From NCBI GenBank assembly GCA_019118445.1, contig DWYY01000163.1:1-42991 (forward strand): 42,991 bases of DNA. The letters are read 5' to 3'. The notes beneath the pieces were generated by a model, which did not search any database, had not been told where the DNA came from, and was given only the letters and a program-made list of their open reading frames with translations. Source of the DNA: Candidatus Eisenbergiella merdipullorum. GTDB lineage: Bacteria > Bacillota > Clostridia > Lachnospirales > Lachnospiraceae. Of the stretch, positions 19,726 through 28,613 are shown one piece after another. Every line of letters begins with the position of its first letter. Within the stretch, counting starts at the first letter, position 1. The position numbers and the translations under genes were made by a program.

Positions 19726-21963
19726 ATGCAGGGAAAATACGCAAACGTCATTGTGGATATTTCTCATGAAAATGTGGACCGCCCCTTTGCCTACCGGATT
19801 CCCGAAAGGCTCCGGGGCATTCCGGAGCCCGGCATGCAGGTGACCATCCCGTTTGGCCGCGGCAATACGCTGCGCACCGGATACATCATCGAAGTGACGG
19901 ATGAAGCGGATTTTGACAAAAGCCGCATGAAGGAGCTGGACAGCATTCAAGAGGGCGGCGCGCAGGTGGAGAGCCGCCTGATCCGTCTGGCGTTCTGGAT
20001 GAAGGAGCATTACGGCTCCACTATCATCGCGGCCTTGAAAACCGTGCTCCCGGCGAGAAAAAAATTTAAAACGCCGGAAAAAAAGGAGATCCGCCTGCGC
20101 GTGAGCAGGCAGGAGGCTGTTCAGGAGCTTCTGGAATGCGAACGGAAGCGTCAGAATGCCAAGGCCAGGGTCCTGCGGGAGCTGATCGAGGAGGAATGCC
20201 TCCCCATGGGTCTTCTTGCGAAGAAGCTGAACATTTCCGCTTCCACCTTCAAAAGCCTCTGGGAGAGCGGCATCGTTTCCATTGAAAGCGTTCCCTATTA
20301 CCGCAATCCGGTGAAGCTGGATGTGGAGAGGGAAGAGGGGAGGCATTTAAGTCCCTCCCAGCAGCGCATCGTGGATGATTTTTTTGAAAAATACGATGCC
20401 GGAGACCGGCAGACCTGCCTCTTAAAGGGCATCACCGGAAGCGGAAAGACTGAGGTCTACATGGCGCTCATCGAGGGTGTGGTGAAACGGGGGCATCAGG
20501 CGGTGATGCTGATCCCGGAGATCGCCCTGACCTATCAGACCGTGCTGCGCTTCTACAAGCGGTTCGGCGACCGGGTTTCGGTGATGAATTCCACTCTGTC
20601 CGCAGGGGAAAAATACGATCAGTGCGAACGGGCGAAACGAAAGGAGATCGATGTGATCATCGGCCCCCGCTCCGCCCTGTTCACGCCTTTCCCGGATATC
20701 GGTCTCATCGTCATTGACGAGGAGCATGAGGGCAGCTACAAAAGCGAGACCATGCCCAAGTATCACGCCAGAGAAACCGCCGAGGAGCTGGCCAGGCTCC
20801 ACGGCGCGGCGGTGTTTTTGGGTTCCGCGACCCCTTCCCTGGAAAGCTATTTCCGGGCAAAGCAGGGACTTTACCGGCTGTATACCCTTTCGGAGCGCTT
20901 AAACGGCGGTACGCTTCCCACCGTGTACGTGGAGGATCTGCGGAAGGAATTGAAGGAAGGGAACCGCTCCATTTTTTCCAGAAGGCTTCAGTCGCTTCTG
21001 GAGGACCGCTTTTCCCGGGGCGAACAGAGCATGCTGTTCTTAAACCGGAGAGGATATGCGGGCTTCGTTTCCTGCCGCATGTGCGGCCATGTGATGAAGT
21101 GTCCCCACTGCGACGTTTCCCTTTCGGAGCACAGAAACGGCATACTGGTCTGCCACTACTGCGGCTACACCCGCCCTGCCGTCCATATCTGCCCGGAATG
21201 CGGCTCCCGCTATATCCTGGGCTTCCGCGCCGGGACGGAACAGATCGAGGAGCTGCTCCACAAGATGTATCCGGACAAAAGGGTGCTGCGGATGGACGCG
21301 GACACCACCCGGAAAAAGGAAAGCTATGAAAAGATCCTTGGTTCCTTTGCGGCGGGAGAGGCGGACGTGCTGGTGGGAACGCAGATGATCGTCAAGGGAC
21401 ATGATTTCCCGGCGGTGACGCTGATGGGCATTCTGGCGGCGGATATGTCCCTTGCCGCAGCCGATTACCGGGCCGGGGAGCGTACCTTCCAGCTTCTGAC
21501 ACAGGCAGCGGGCCGCACCGGGCGGGGAGCCAGGCCGGGCGAGGTGGTGATCCAGACCTATCAGCCGGAACACTACAGCATCGTCCACGCGGCGGCCCAG
21601 GATTACGATGGTTTTTATGAGGAAGAGATCCTCTACCGGAAGCTGTTGTCCTACCCGCCCGTGGCGCATATCCTTGCCGTGCAGATCGGCGCTGCGGACG
21701 AGGAGGGCGGACGGCAGCTTGCAAAGCGGCTTTCCCAGCTGGCAGAAGGCCTTCCGGAAGGGAGCTTTCTCATCGGTCCCGCGCCTGCGTCCATCGGAAA
21801 GATCAACGATGTGTTCCGCTTCGTGATCTATATCAAAAGCCCGGATTATGACGTCCTGATCCGGGTGAAGGACCGGATGGAAAGGAGCCTGAAGGAACAG
21901 GAAGACAGGGACGTGAGAGGGAAGACAGTACAGTTTGATTTTGACCCGATGAATCCGTTTTAA
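19726..21963 (+). CDS. priA: Primosomal replication helicase PriA
   Basis: PriA restarts stalled replication forks by recognising branched DNA and loading the replicative helicase. The 745-residue product has an N-terminal DNA-binding part (about 1-200), the Walker A motif GITGSGKTEVYM from residue 235, the DEEH box in VIDEEHEGSYKS, and the helicase C-terminal motifs (QAAGRTGRG). The zinc-binding insertion has the cysteine pairs in CRMCGHVMKCPHC and CHYCGYTRPAVHICPEC. The ribosome site AAAGGAGG lies 10 nt before the ATG. It follows murE after 98 bp and is followed by def. Confidence 0.96.
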   Translation: MQGKYANVIVDISHENVDRPFAYRIPERLRGIPEPGMQVTIPFGRGNTLRTGYIIEVTDEADFDKSRMKELDSIQEGGAQVESRLIRLAFWMKEHYGSTIIAALKTVLPARKKFKTPEKKEIRLRVSRQEAVQELLECERKRQNAKARVLRELIEEECLPMGLLAKKLNISASTFKSLWESGIVSIESVPYYRNPVKLDVEREEGRHLSPSQQRIVDDFFEKYDAGDRQTCLLKGITGSGKTEVYMALIEGVVKRGHQAVMLIPEIALTYQTVLRFYKRFGDRVSVMNSTLSAGEKYDQCERAKRKEIDVIIGPRSALFTPFPDIGLIVIDEEHEGSYKSETMPKYHARETAEELARLHGAAVFLGSATPSLESYFRAKQGLYRLYTLSERLNGGTLPTVYVEDLRKELKEGNRSIFSRRLQSLLEDRFSRGEQSMLFLNRRGYAGFVSCRMCGHVMKCPHCDVSLSEHRNGILVCHYCGYTRPAVHICPECGSRYILGFRAGTEQIEELLHKMYPDKRVLRMDADTTRKKESYEKILGSFAAGEADVLVGTQMIVKGHDFPAVTLMGILAADMSLAAADYRAGERTFQLLTQAAGRTGRGARPGEVVIQTYQPEHYSIVHAAAQDYDGFYEEEILYRKLLSYPPVAHILAVQIGAADEEGGRQLAKRLSQLAEGLPEGSFLIGPAPASIGKINDVFRFVIYIKSPDYDVLIRVKDRMERSLKEQEDRDVRGKTVQFDFDPMNPF

Positions 21964-21968
21964 ATGGA

Positions 21969-21986
21969 CCGGCGCAAAAACGCCGG
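21969..21986 (+). other. Hairpin between priA and def
   Basis: CCGGCG and CGCCGG pair around CAAAAA. There is no T-run, so it is an intercistronic hairpin rather than a terminator. It lies 38 nt before the def start. Confidence 0.4.
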
Positions 21987-22023
21987 CCCGCAGCCGCAGA
22001 CGGCAGAAAAAGGAGAAAAGAAT

Positions 22024-22491
22024 ATGGCTATCAGAAATATCAGAGTGATGGGAGACCCAATTCTGGAAAAAAACTGCAAGGAAGTAAAGGAGATGACGCC
22101 CCGCATAAAGGAGCTCATCGACGATATGTTCGACACTATGTATGAAGCCAACGGCGTCGGCCTCGCTGCGCCGCAGGTGGGCGTTCTCAAGCGCATCGTC
22201 GTCATCGACGTGACAGGGGAAGATCCGATCGTGCTCATCAATCCCCGCATCATGGAAACCAGCGGGGAGCAGACCGGGCCGGAAGGATGCCTGAGCGTTC
22301 CGGGAAAGAGCGGCGTCGTGACCAGGCCGAACTATGTGAAGGTCAAGGCTTACGACCGCGACATGAATCCCGTCGAGCTGGAAGGCACGGAGCTTCTCGC
22401 CAGGGCCTTCTGCCACGAGATCGACCATCTGGACGGCCATCTGTATGTGGAAAAGGTAGAAGGCGAGCTTCAGGATGTGGAGGAAGAATGA
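22024..22491 (+). CDS. def: Peptide deformylase
   Basis: This metalloenzyme removes the formyl group from the first methionine of new proteins. At 155 residues it is of normal length and has all three motifs: GVGLAAPQ (44-51), EGCLSVP (87-93, metal ligand Cys89), and HEIDHLDG (131-138, ligands His131 and His135, catalytic Glu132). The start ATG at 22024 follows AAAGGAG; the frame is open upstream to 21964 but without a ribosome site. It is paired with fmt, which puts the formyl group on initiator tRNA, only 4 nt downstream. Confidence 0.97.
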   Translation: MAIRNIRVMGDPILEKNCKEVKEMTPRIKELIDDMFDTMYEANGVGLAAPQVGVLKRIVVIDVTGEDPIVLINPRIMETSGEQTGPEGCLSVPGKSGVVTRPNYVKVKAYDRDMNPVELEGTELLARAFCHEIDHLDGHLYVEKVEGELQDVEEE

Positions 22492-22495
22492 AACT

Positions 22496-23428
22496 ATGAA
22501 AATTGTTTTTATGGGAACGCCGGAGCTTGCGGCAGGGGTTCTGAAGGCGCTGTATGAGGCGGGACATGAGATCCGCGCCGTGGTGACACAGCCGGATAAA
22601 CCCAAGGGAAGAGGAAAGACGCTGCAGATGTCTCCGGTGAAGGAATTTGCGCTGGAAAAGGGCATCGAGGTGTTTCAGCCGGTGCGGATCAGGAAGCCGG
22701 AGGCGGTGGAAAAGCTGAAGGAATATGACGCACAGATTTTCGTGGTAGCTGCCTTCGGCCAGATCCTTTCCCAGGAGATCCTGGACATGCCGCCGTATGG
22801 CTGCATCAACGTGCATGCTTCCCTGCTCCCCGCCTACCGCGGCGCTGCACCGATCCAATGGTGCATCATCAACGGAGAAGAAAAAACGGGTGTCACTATC
22901 ATGCAGATGGACGCCGGGATCGACACGGGAGATATGCTTTTGAAAAAGGAGGTTCCCATTCTCCCTTTCGACACAGCGGAGAGCCTGTCAAGGAAGCTGG
23001 AAAAGGCAGGAGGAGAGGCGGTCGTGGAGGCGCTTGCGCTCCTGGAGAAGGGAGAACTGAAGCGTGTCCCTCAGGATGAGGAGGGAAGCAGCTATGTTTC
23101 CACGATCGACAAGTCCTTGGGAAGGATCGATTTTTCCCGTTCGGCGGCGGAGATCGACCGTCTGATCCGGGGCCTGAATCCCTGGCCCAGCGCTTATACC
23201 TCCTATAAAGGAAAAACGCTGAAGATCTGGGAAGCCATCCCTCTTTCGGAAGAAGCTGGCGGGCAGCCGGGGAGCATTGAGCGGGTGGAGAAGGACGCCG
23301 TATATGTGAATACAGGGAAGGGTATCCTGAAGGTGACACAGCTGCAGCTGGAAGGAAAGAAAAGGCTGCAGGTAAAGGATTTTCTGCTGGGATGCAGGAT
23401 GGAAAAAGGAGAAATGTTAGGATGTTAG
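22496..23428 (+). CDS. fmt: Methionyl-tRNA formyltransferase
   Basis: Fmt transfers a formyl group from 10-formyltetrahydrofolate to Met-tRNA for translation initiation. The 310-residue protein begins MKIVFMGTPELAAGVL and has the formyl-transfer motif HASLLPAYRGAAPIQW with catalytic His107, then MQMDAGIDTGDML; the C-terminal tRNA-binding domain covers about 205-310. The ATG at 22496 has GAGGAAG upstream within the end of def. Its last bases overlap the following metallopeptidase gene by 7 nt, so def, fmt and the peptidase are probably translated together. Confidence 0.97.
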   Translation: MKIVFMGTPELAAGVLKALYEAGHEIRAVVTQPDKPKGRGKTLQMSPVKEFALEKGIEVFQPVRIRKPEAVEKLKEYDAQIFVVAAFGQILSQEILDMPPYGCINVHASLLPAYRGAAPIQWCIINGEEKTGVTIMQMDAGIDTGDMLLKKEVPILPFDTAESLSRKLEKAGGEAVVEALALLEKGELKRVPQDEEGSSYVSTIDKSLGRIDFSRSAAEIDRLIRGLNPWPSAYTSYKGKTLKIWEAIPLSEEAGGQPGSIERVEKDAVYVNTGKGILKVTQLQLEGKKRLQVKDFLLGCRMEKGEMLGC

Positions 23429-24135
23429 GATATGGATACGGTTACTATTTTGATCCCACCTATATACTTGTCATCATCGGCGCGATCCTGTCGATCTGGG
23501 CGAGCGCGCGGGTGAATGGCACCTATTCCAAGTATTCCCGCGTGCGCAGCATGACGGGAATGACTGGAGCGGAGGCCGCGAGAAGGATCCTGGATTACAA
23601 CGGGCTGACCAATGTGCGCATCGAACACGTCCGGGGAAACCTTACGGACCACTATGATCCGTCTGCGAAGGTGCTCCGGCTGTCGGACGCAACCTTTGCC
23701 TCAGGAAGCGTGGCGGCTATCGGTGTGGCTGCCCATGAATGCGGCCATGCGGTGCAGGATAAGGAAAGCTACGCGCCTCTGCGCATCCGCACAGCCCTGG
23801 TTCCTGCGGCGAACTTAGGCTGCCGGCTTGGCATTCCGCTGGTGATCCTAGGACTGATCCTGGGACTGAACAGCACCCTTGCCATGGTGGGCGTATGGGT
23901 ATTCGCCATTTCCGTGCTGTTCCAGATCGTGACCCTTCCGGTGGAATACAATGCCTCCGGGCGGGCGCTCCGGATGCTTGAGAGCTATCATATCCTCAGC
24001 GAGCAGGAAACCGGGCTGGTAAGAAAGGTGCTCAGCGCGGCGGCCCTCACCTATGTGGCTGCTGCGGCGTCCAGCATCCTGCAGCTTCTCAGGCTGTGGC
24101 TGCTGGCCGGCGGCGGCAGAAGACGGGATGACTGA
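23422..24135 (+). CDS. Neutral zinc metallopeptidase, YugP type
   Basis: This is a 237-residue membrane-bound zinc peptidase. The HECGH motif (105-109) supplies two zinc ligands and the catalytic Glu; a Glu in the VEYNAS region near residue 175 is a likely further ligand. Hydrophobic stretches at about 9-25, 133-152, 155-172 and 208-232 predict an integral membrane protein, with an unusual glycine/tyrosine-rich N-terminus (MLGYGYGYYFD). The family is common in Firmicutes between fmt and rsmB, but its substrate is not known. The start at 23422 overlaps the fmt stop. Confidence 0.88.
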   Translation: MLGYGYGYYFDPTYILVIIGAILSIWASARVNGTYSKYSRVRSMTGMTGAEAARRILDYNGLTNVRIEHVRGNLTDHYDPSAKVLRLSDATFASGSVAAIGVAAHECGHAVQDKESYAPLRIRTALVPAANLGCRLGIPLVILGLILGLNSTLAMVGVWVFAISVLFQIVTLPVEYNASGRALRMLESYHILSEQETGLVRKVLSAAALTYVAAAASSILQLLRLWLLAGGGRRRDD

Positions 24136-24197
24136 GGACGGGCAGAAACGGGATGGCTGCGGACGGGGCAGGACGACAGGAAACGGAGAGACGGCGG

Positions 24198-25685
24198 ATG
24201 AAAGGTGATTCGGCGATGGACGCAAGGGCCACTGACATAGGAACGATGGGCGCAAAGCCCATGGATATGAGGGCGCTGGCCCTGGATCTGCTCCTGGAAG
24301 AAGAGCGGGGAACGGAATATGAAAGCAGGCTGTTAAAAAGCGCATTGGATAAATATGATTATCTGGACGGGCGCGACAAGGCTTTCCTGAAGCGCCTGGT
24401 GGACGGCGTGACGGAACGGCGGCTGCAGCTTGACTATGTGCTGGAGCAGTTTTCCAGCCTCCCCGTGCGTAAGATGAAGCCTCTCATCCGCTGCGTTCTG
24501 CGTATGGGGGCTTATCAGATCCTGTTCATGGAGAGCGTGCCGGACTCCGCCGCCTGCAACGAGGCGGTGAAGCTGGTGAAAAAGCGCCGCTTTGCCCAGC
24601 TTTCCGGCTTTGTGAACGGCGTGCTCAGAAAGCTCTGTGCCCAAAAAGATACTGTTGTCTGGCCCGACCGGCAAAATGAGCCGCTGGATTACCTGTCCGT
24701 CCGCTATTCCATGCCGGAATGGATCGTCCGGAAATGGGCAGGGGAATACGGAATGGAAAGGACGGAAACCATGCTCGCCGCCCTGCTGGAAAAGCGTCCT
24801 CTGACCATCCGCCTTTCGGAACGGCTGTCCGAAAAGGAGCGGGAAAGCCTTCTTGGCAGGCTGAAGGAAAGGGGCTGTGATCCCGTTCCCCATCCGCTCT
24901 TTTCACGGATCTGGGAAAAGACGGTGCAGGACGGGACAGAGCGCGGAAGCTTTGTATACATGCTGAAGGGCGCGGAGGGAGTGGCGTCCCTTCCGGGCTT
25001 TACGGAAGGAGCCTTTGCCGTGCAGGATGCGGCAAGCATGCTGGCAGTGGAATGCTCGGGCCTGAGAAATCTGATCAGACTGTATCAAACGGAAGAGTCG
25101 AAGGATCTGTTTGTGCTGGATGTCTGCGCTGCGCCCGGAGGAAAGGCCTGTCAGGCGGCGGAGCTTCTGGACGATAAGGGAACGGTCCTCGCCCGCGACC
25201 TGACGGAAAACAAGGTTTCTTACATAGAAGAAAATGCTGCCAGACTGCGGCTTTCCAATCTCCGCACCCAGGTCTGGGACGCGCGGACGCCGGACCGGTC
25301 GCTTTGGGAAAAGGCGGATGTGGTGCTGGCAGACCTGCCATGCTCCGGTCTGGGAGTGATGGGAAGAAAGGCGGATATCCGGTATCGGGTCAGCCCGGAA
25401 AGCCTTTCCGAGGTGGCTGACCTTCAGAGGAAGATCCTCAGCGTCATATGGCAGTATGTGAAGCCGGGCGGCCTGCTCATCTACAGCACCTGCACCCTGA
25501 ATCGGGAAGAAAACGAGGATATGGCGGCATGGTTTTTGGGGCAGTTTCCTTTTAAGCCCCAGGAGCCTGCCATCCATTTGCCGGAAAACTGCAGGGATGG
25601 GGAGCCGCAGGGCTGCGTCCGGCTCCTGCCCGGGGAAAACGGGACGGACGGATTCTTTATCGCCTGCCTGAGAAGAAAATCGTGA
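24198..25685 (+). CDS. rsmB: 16S rRNA (cytosine-967-C5)-methyltransferase
   Basis: RsmB methylates C967 of 16S rRNA. The N-terminal NusB-like RNA-binding domain begins around MDMRALALDLLLEEE and the C-terminal methyltransferase has the SAM motif DVCAAPGGKACQAAELL, the PCSGLGVMGRK motif with one active Cys, and the second catalytic Cys in YSTCTLNREENE. The true start is uncertain: candidates are 24153, 24198 (GGAGAG upstream), 24216 (AAAGGTG upstream) and 24261, where similarity to the family seems to begin. The first 20 or so residues have low-complexity character. It follows the metallopeptidase gene and overlaps the long frame of rlmN. Confidence 0.92.
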   Translation: MKGDSAMDARATDIGTMGAKPMDMRALALDLLLEEERGTEYESRLLKSALDKYDYLDGRDKAFLKRLVDGVTERRLQLDYVLEQFSSLPVRKMKPLIRCVLRMGAYQILFMESVPDSAACNEAVKLVKKRRFAQLSGFVNGVLRKLCAQKDTVVWPDRQNEPLDYLSVRYSMPEWIVRKWAGEYGMERTETMLAALLEKRPLTIRLSERLSEKERESLLGRLKERGCDPVPHPLFSRIWEKTVQDGTERGSFVYMLKGAEGVASLPGFTEGAFAVQDAASMLAVECSGLRNLIRLYQTEESKDLFVLDVCAAPGGKACQAAELLDDKGTVLARDLTENKVSYIEENAARLRLSNLRTQVWDARTPDRSLWEKADVVLADLPCSGLGVMGRKADIRYRVSPESLSEVADLQRKILSVIWQYVKPGGLLIYSTCTLNREENEDMAAWFLGQFPFKPQEPAIHLPENCRDGEPQGCVRLLPGENGTDGFFIACLRRKS

Positions 25686-25753
25686 GACGCGGCCTGATGG
25701 AAAGGACCGTGCGGCCTGAAAAGAGCGGAGTAAAAAGAAGGGATGACCTGACA

Positions 25754-26794
25754 ATGGATGGAAGCGCCTGGGATATCAAGTCCATGACACTGGAGGAACT
25801 GAAAGATATGCTTACCGAAGAAGGGGAAAAGCCCTTCCGCGCCTCTCAGATTTATGACTGGATGCATAAGAAGCTGGCGGAGGATTACGGACAGATGACA
25901 AACCTGTCTGCTGCCCTGCGGGAAAAGCTCGCCGAAAAGCATCCGTTGACCGCCCTGAAACCGGTCGATATGCAGCAGTCCGGCATCGACGGTACGAGGA
26001 AATTCCTTTTCGCCCTTCCGGACGGCAACATGGTGGAGAGCGTCTGGATGAAGTATAAGCACGGAAATTCTGTCTGTATTTCCTCCCAGGTGGGATGCAG
26101 GATGGGCTGCCGCTTCTGCGCCTCCACCCTGGACGGGTGGGAGAGGAACCTCCTTCCTTCGGAAATGCTCGACCAGATCTATGCCATCACCCGCATCACC
26201 GGAGAGCGCGTTTCCAACGTGGTGGTGATGGGGACCGGCGAGCCGCTGGACAACTATGACAATCTGCTGCGTTTCATCCGTCTTCTCACCGATGAAAACG
26301 GTCTCCACATCAGTCAGAGGAACGTGACCGTTTCCACTTGCGGCCTGGTGCCACAGATGAAACGCCTGGCGGACGAGCACCTGGCCATCACCCTCGCCCT
26401 TTCCCTGCACGCTTCTTCGGACGAGAAGCGCCGCGAATTGATGCCCGTGGCGTTAAAATGGCGTCTGGATGAGCTGATGGAGGCGTGCGCCTACTATTTT
26501 GAACAGACCGGAAGAAGGATGACCTTTGAGTACGCCCTCGTGGGAGGCGTGAACGACACCCTGGAGGATGCGCAGGCGCTCTCCGCCCTCGCCAGGCCTC
26601 TGTCCGCCCACATCAACCTGATCCCCGTCAATCCGATCAAGGAGCGGGATTACAGGCAGTCGGAGCGGGCGCAGATAGAAGCGTTTAAGGGCAGGCTTGA
26701 AAGGAACGGAATCAATGTTACGGTCAGAAGGGAAATGGGCCGGGATATCGACGGGGCCTGCGGTCAGCTCAGACGGCGTCATCTTGAGAAATAA
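25754..26794 (+). CDS. rlmN: 23S rRNA/tRNA adenine-C2 methyltransferase RlmN
   Basis: RlmN is a radical SAM enzyme that methylates A2503 of 23S rRNA and A37 of some tRNAs. The 346-residue product has CRMGCRFC with cluster ligands Cys115, Cys119 and Cys122, and ends normally in a Cys-containing GACGQLRR segment with the likely second catalytic Cys. The ATG at 25754 fits the family start (DIKSMTLEELK follows); the frame extends to a GTG at 25682 overlapping the rsmB stop. Its last 26 bases overlap the last bases of a histidine kinase on the other strand. The phosphatase and kinase genes that usually follow rlmN in this order are absent. Confidence 0.95.
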   Translation: MDGSAWDIKSMTLEELKDMLTEEGEKPFRASQIYDWMHKKLAEDYGQMTNLSAALREKLAEKHPLTALKPVDMQQSGIDGTRKFLFALPDGNMVESVWMKYKHGNSVCISSQVGCRMGCRFCASTLDGWERNLLPSEMLDQIYAITRITGERVSNVVVMGTGEPLDNYDNLLRFIRLLTDENGLHISQRNVTVSTCGLVPQMKRLADEHLAITLALSLHASSDEKRRELMPVALKWRLDELMEACAYYFEQTGRRMTFEYALVGGVNDTLEDAQALSALARPLSAHINLIPVNPIKERDYRQSERAQIEAFKGRLERNGINVTVRREMGRDIDGACGQLRRRHLEK

Positions 26795-28613
26795 TAGCTT
26801 GCTGATCCGTATGTTTTATGCAGGGGATCGTTACAGTAACAGAGGTTCCCTGCCCTGGCTGACTCTCATAGGACAGACCGTACCTGCTGCCATAGTACAG
26901 CCGGATGCGTTCAATAATATTTTTGATGCCATAACCGCCGGCGGGATTGGAAGGGGAAACATCCATGATATTATGGATCTGCTCGCTTGTCATACCAACG
27001 CCGTCATCGGATATTTGGATCTTCAGGTCTCCTTCAGCAACATATCCTTTGATGGAGATGGTCCCCGTCTGCTGTTCTTTTTCAAGGATCCCATGCAGGA
27101 TCGAATTTTCCACGATTGGCTGAAGCAGCAGCTTCAGGATGCTCAGCCCGCAGATATCCGGCGAAAGCTCCACTTCCAGATGAATGGAATCGCCAAAGCG
27201 GAAATTCTGCAGTTTTACATAAATCTCAATATGCTGTATGGCGTCCTTCAGGGATACCACATCGACTCCCCTGCTCAGGCTGAGCTTATAAAATCTGGAC
27301 AATAACGACACGATCTCAGATATTTCATCTGCTCCGTAGTCCTCGGCCAGCCAGTGGAGCAGATCCAGCGTGTTGTACAGAAAATGAGGATTGATCTGTG
27401 CCTGCAGAGCCTTTAACTCCGAATTTTTCAGTGTGATGCCCAAATGATACTGCGAGTCCGCATAAGCGTTTATTTTGTTTAACATGTAATTATAGCTGTT
27501 GGTCAGATCGCTGATCTCATCGTTGCCGACAATGTTTGAAATGGGAGCGTAATTGTCAAACTGGATTTCTTTCATCCGTTTTGCCAGAAAACGGATCCGC
27601 GCAGTAATGGATCTGGAAATCAGGTAGGCGACAATATAAAACAGCGAGCTTATCACAAAAAAGATGAGAAGCATGCGGTTCCTGGTGGCGAGACTGGTCT
27701 TCAGCATTTCCTCATAGGGAATAACGGATATCAGGGCCCATTGGGAGCTGTCCAGCGTTGTCGCGTTTATCAGAATAGTCTCCTTTTCTGCTGTAAAAGA
27801 ATTGCTATCGCCCGAAAGGCGATCCTGGATGATCTCCCTAAGGTCCGGATAAGTCTCCAGCATCGCTTCATCAGAAACAGCCATAACGGTTCCATTCTGA
27901 TCGAGAAGCAGGGAAATGCTGTTGGGAAGGACACAGGCGCGCCCGATGATGGAATTCAGCGTTTCCTGCCGGATATTGACGGTAAGGATTCCCAGGTTGG
28001 AATAATTGGGAGACGCTTTTATATATCTGGCGCCTGTAATGACAGGAATGCCGTCTGCGGAAATCCCGGTTTGAAGGATCCTGGGCGCAAGATACAATAT
28101 TTTTCCAGAATGCCCGGAAAGCTTCTCATCCAGCTCTCTGGCGTAGCTGCAGTCAGGGCTGATAAAGGAAACACCCTGTTCCCCCCTGCTTTCCTCTGAA
28201 ACATACAGAGAATCCCCCTCTATGTAAATTTCAACAGAATACAGAGCATCTGAGGTGAAAACATTCTGGAGCAGACTGGAGGCTGTCAGATAGTTTTCGT
28301 AGATTTCCACAACAGAATCATCCGAGGTATCCGTCTGAAAAATATCGGATAATACGCGGTTAAAGGCAATCTGATCCGTCGCGCTTTCAATTTCCTCCAT
28401 CACCTTGTCCAGATAAATACTGGTCTGCTGGAGGGCCTGATCTGAGGAATACTGGAACTGCCGGATCAGAGTTTTGGATACATGGGCGTAAGTCAGAAAG
28501 GTCAGAAGCAGCATCGGTACGAGAATGAGCAGGAAATAGGAAATCAGCAGCTTCTGCATCAAATTCATCTGATAAAAAAATGTCCTGGCGATCTTGCGTA
28601 TGATCCTTATCAT
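26769..28613 (-). CDS. YesM-like sensor histidine kinase
   Basis: This is a 614-residue membrane sensor that should phosphorylate the adjacent response regulator. There is one helix at about 20-42, an external domain to about 305, a second helix at about 310-331, a HAMP-like linker, and the histidine kinase part with phosphoacceptor His410 in NPHFLYNTLDLLHW. The ATP-binding domain has LLLQPIVENSILHG and later DDGVGM and GYGIKNI motifs. This LytS/YesM type is typical of Gram-positive glycan sensing. It overlaps the response regulator gene by 4 nt and ends inside the 3' end of rlmN, without a terminator between the two. Confidence 0.93.
   Translation of the reverse strand: MIRIIRKIARTFFYQMNLMQKLLISYFLLILVPMLLLTFLTYAHVSKTLIRQFQYSSDQALQQTSIYLDKVMEEIESATDQIAFNRVLSDIFQTDTSDDSVVEIYENYLTASSLLQNVFTSDALYSVEIYIEGDSLYVSEESRGEQGVSFISPDCSYARELDEKLSGHSGKILYLAPRILQTGISADGIPVITGARYIKASPNYSNLGILTVNIRQETLNSIIGRACVLPNSISLLLDQNGTVMAVSDEAMLETYPDLREIIQDRLSGDSNSFTAEKETILINATTLDSSQWALISVIPYEEMLKTSLATRNRMLLIFFVISSLFYIVAYLISRSITARIRFLAKRMKEIQFDNYAPISNIVGNDEISDLTNSYNYMLNKINAYADSQYHLGITLKNSELKALQAQINPHFLYNTLDLLHWLAEDYGADEISEIVSLLSRFYKLSLSRGVDVVSLKDAIQHIEIYVKLQNFRFGDSIHLEVELSPDICGLSILKLLLQPIVENSILHGILEKEQQTGTISIKGYVAEGDLKIQISDDGVGMTSEQIHNIMDVSPSNPAGGYGIKNIIERIRLYYGSRYGLSYESQPGQGTSVTVTIPCIKHTDQQAIISQDDAV

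Noticed and set aside
26697-27305. 202-residue plus-strand frame opposite the sensor kinase
   Set aside because: It is antisense to the conserved ATP-binding domain of the kinase and overlaps the end of rlmN; no ribosome site.
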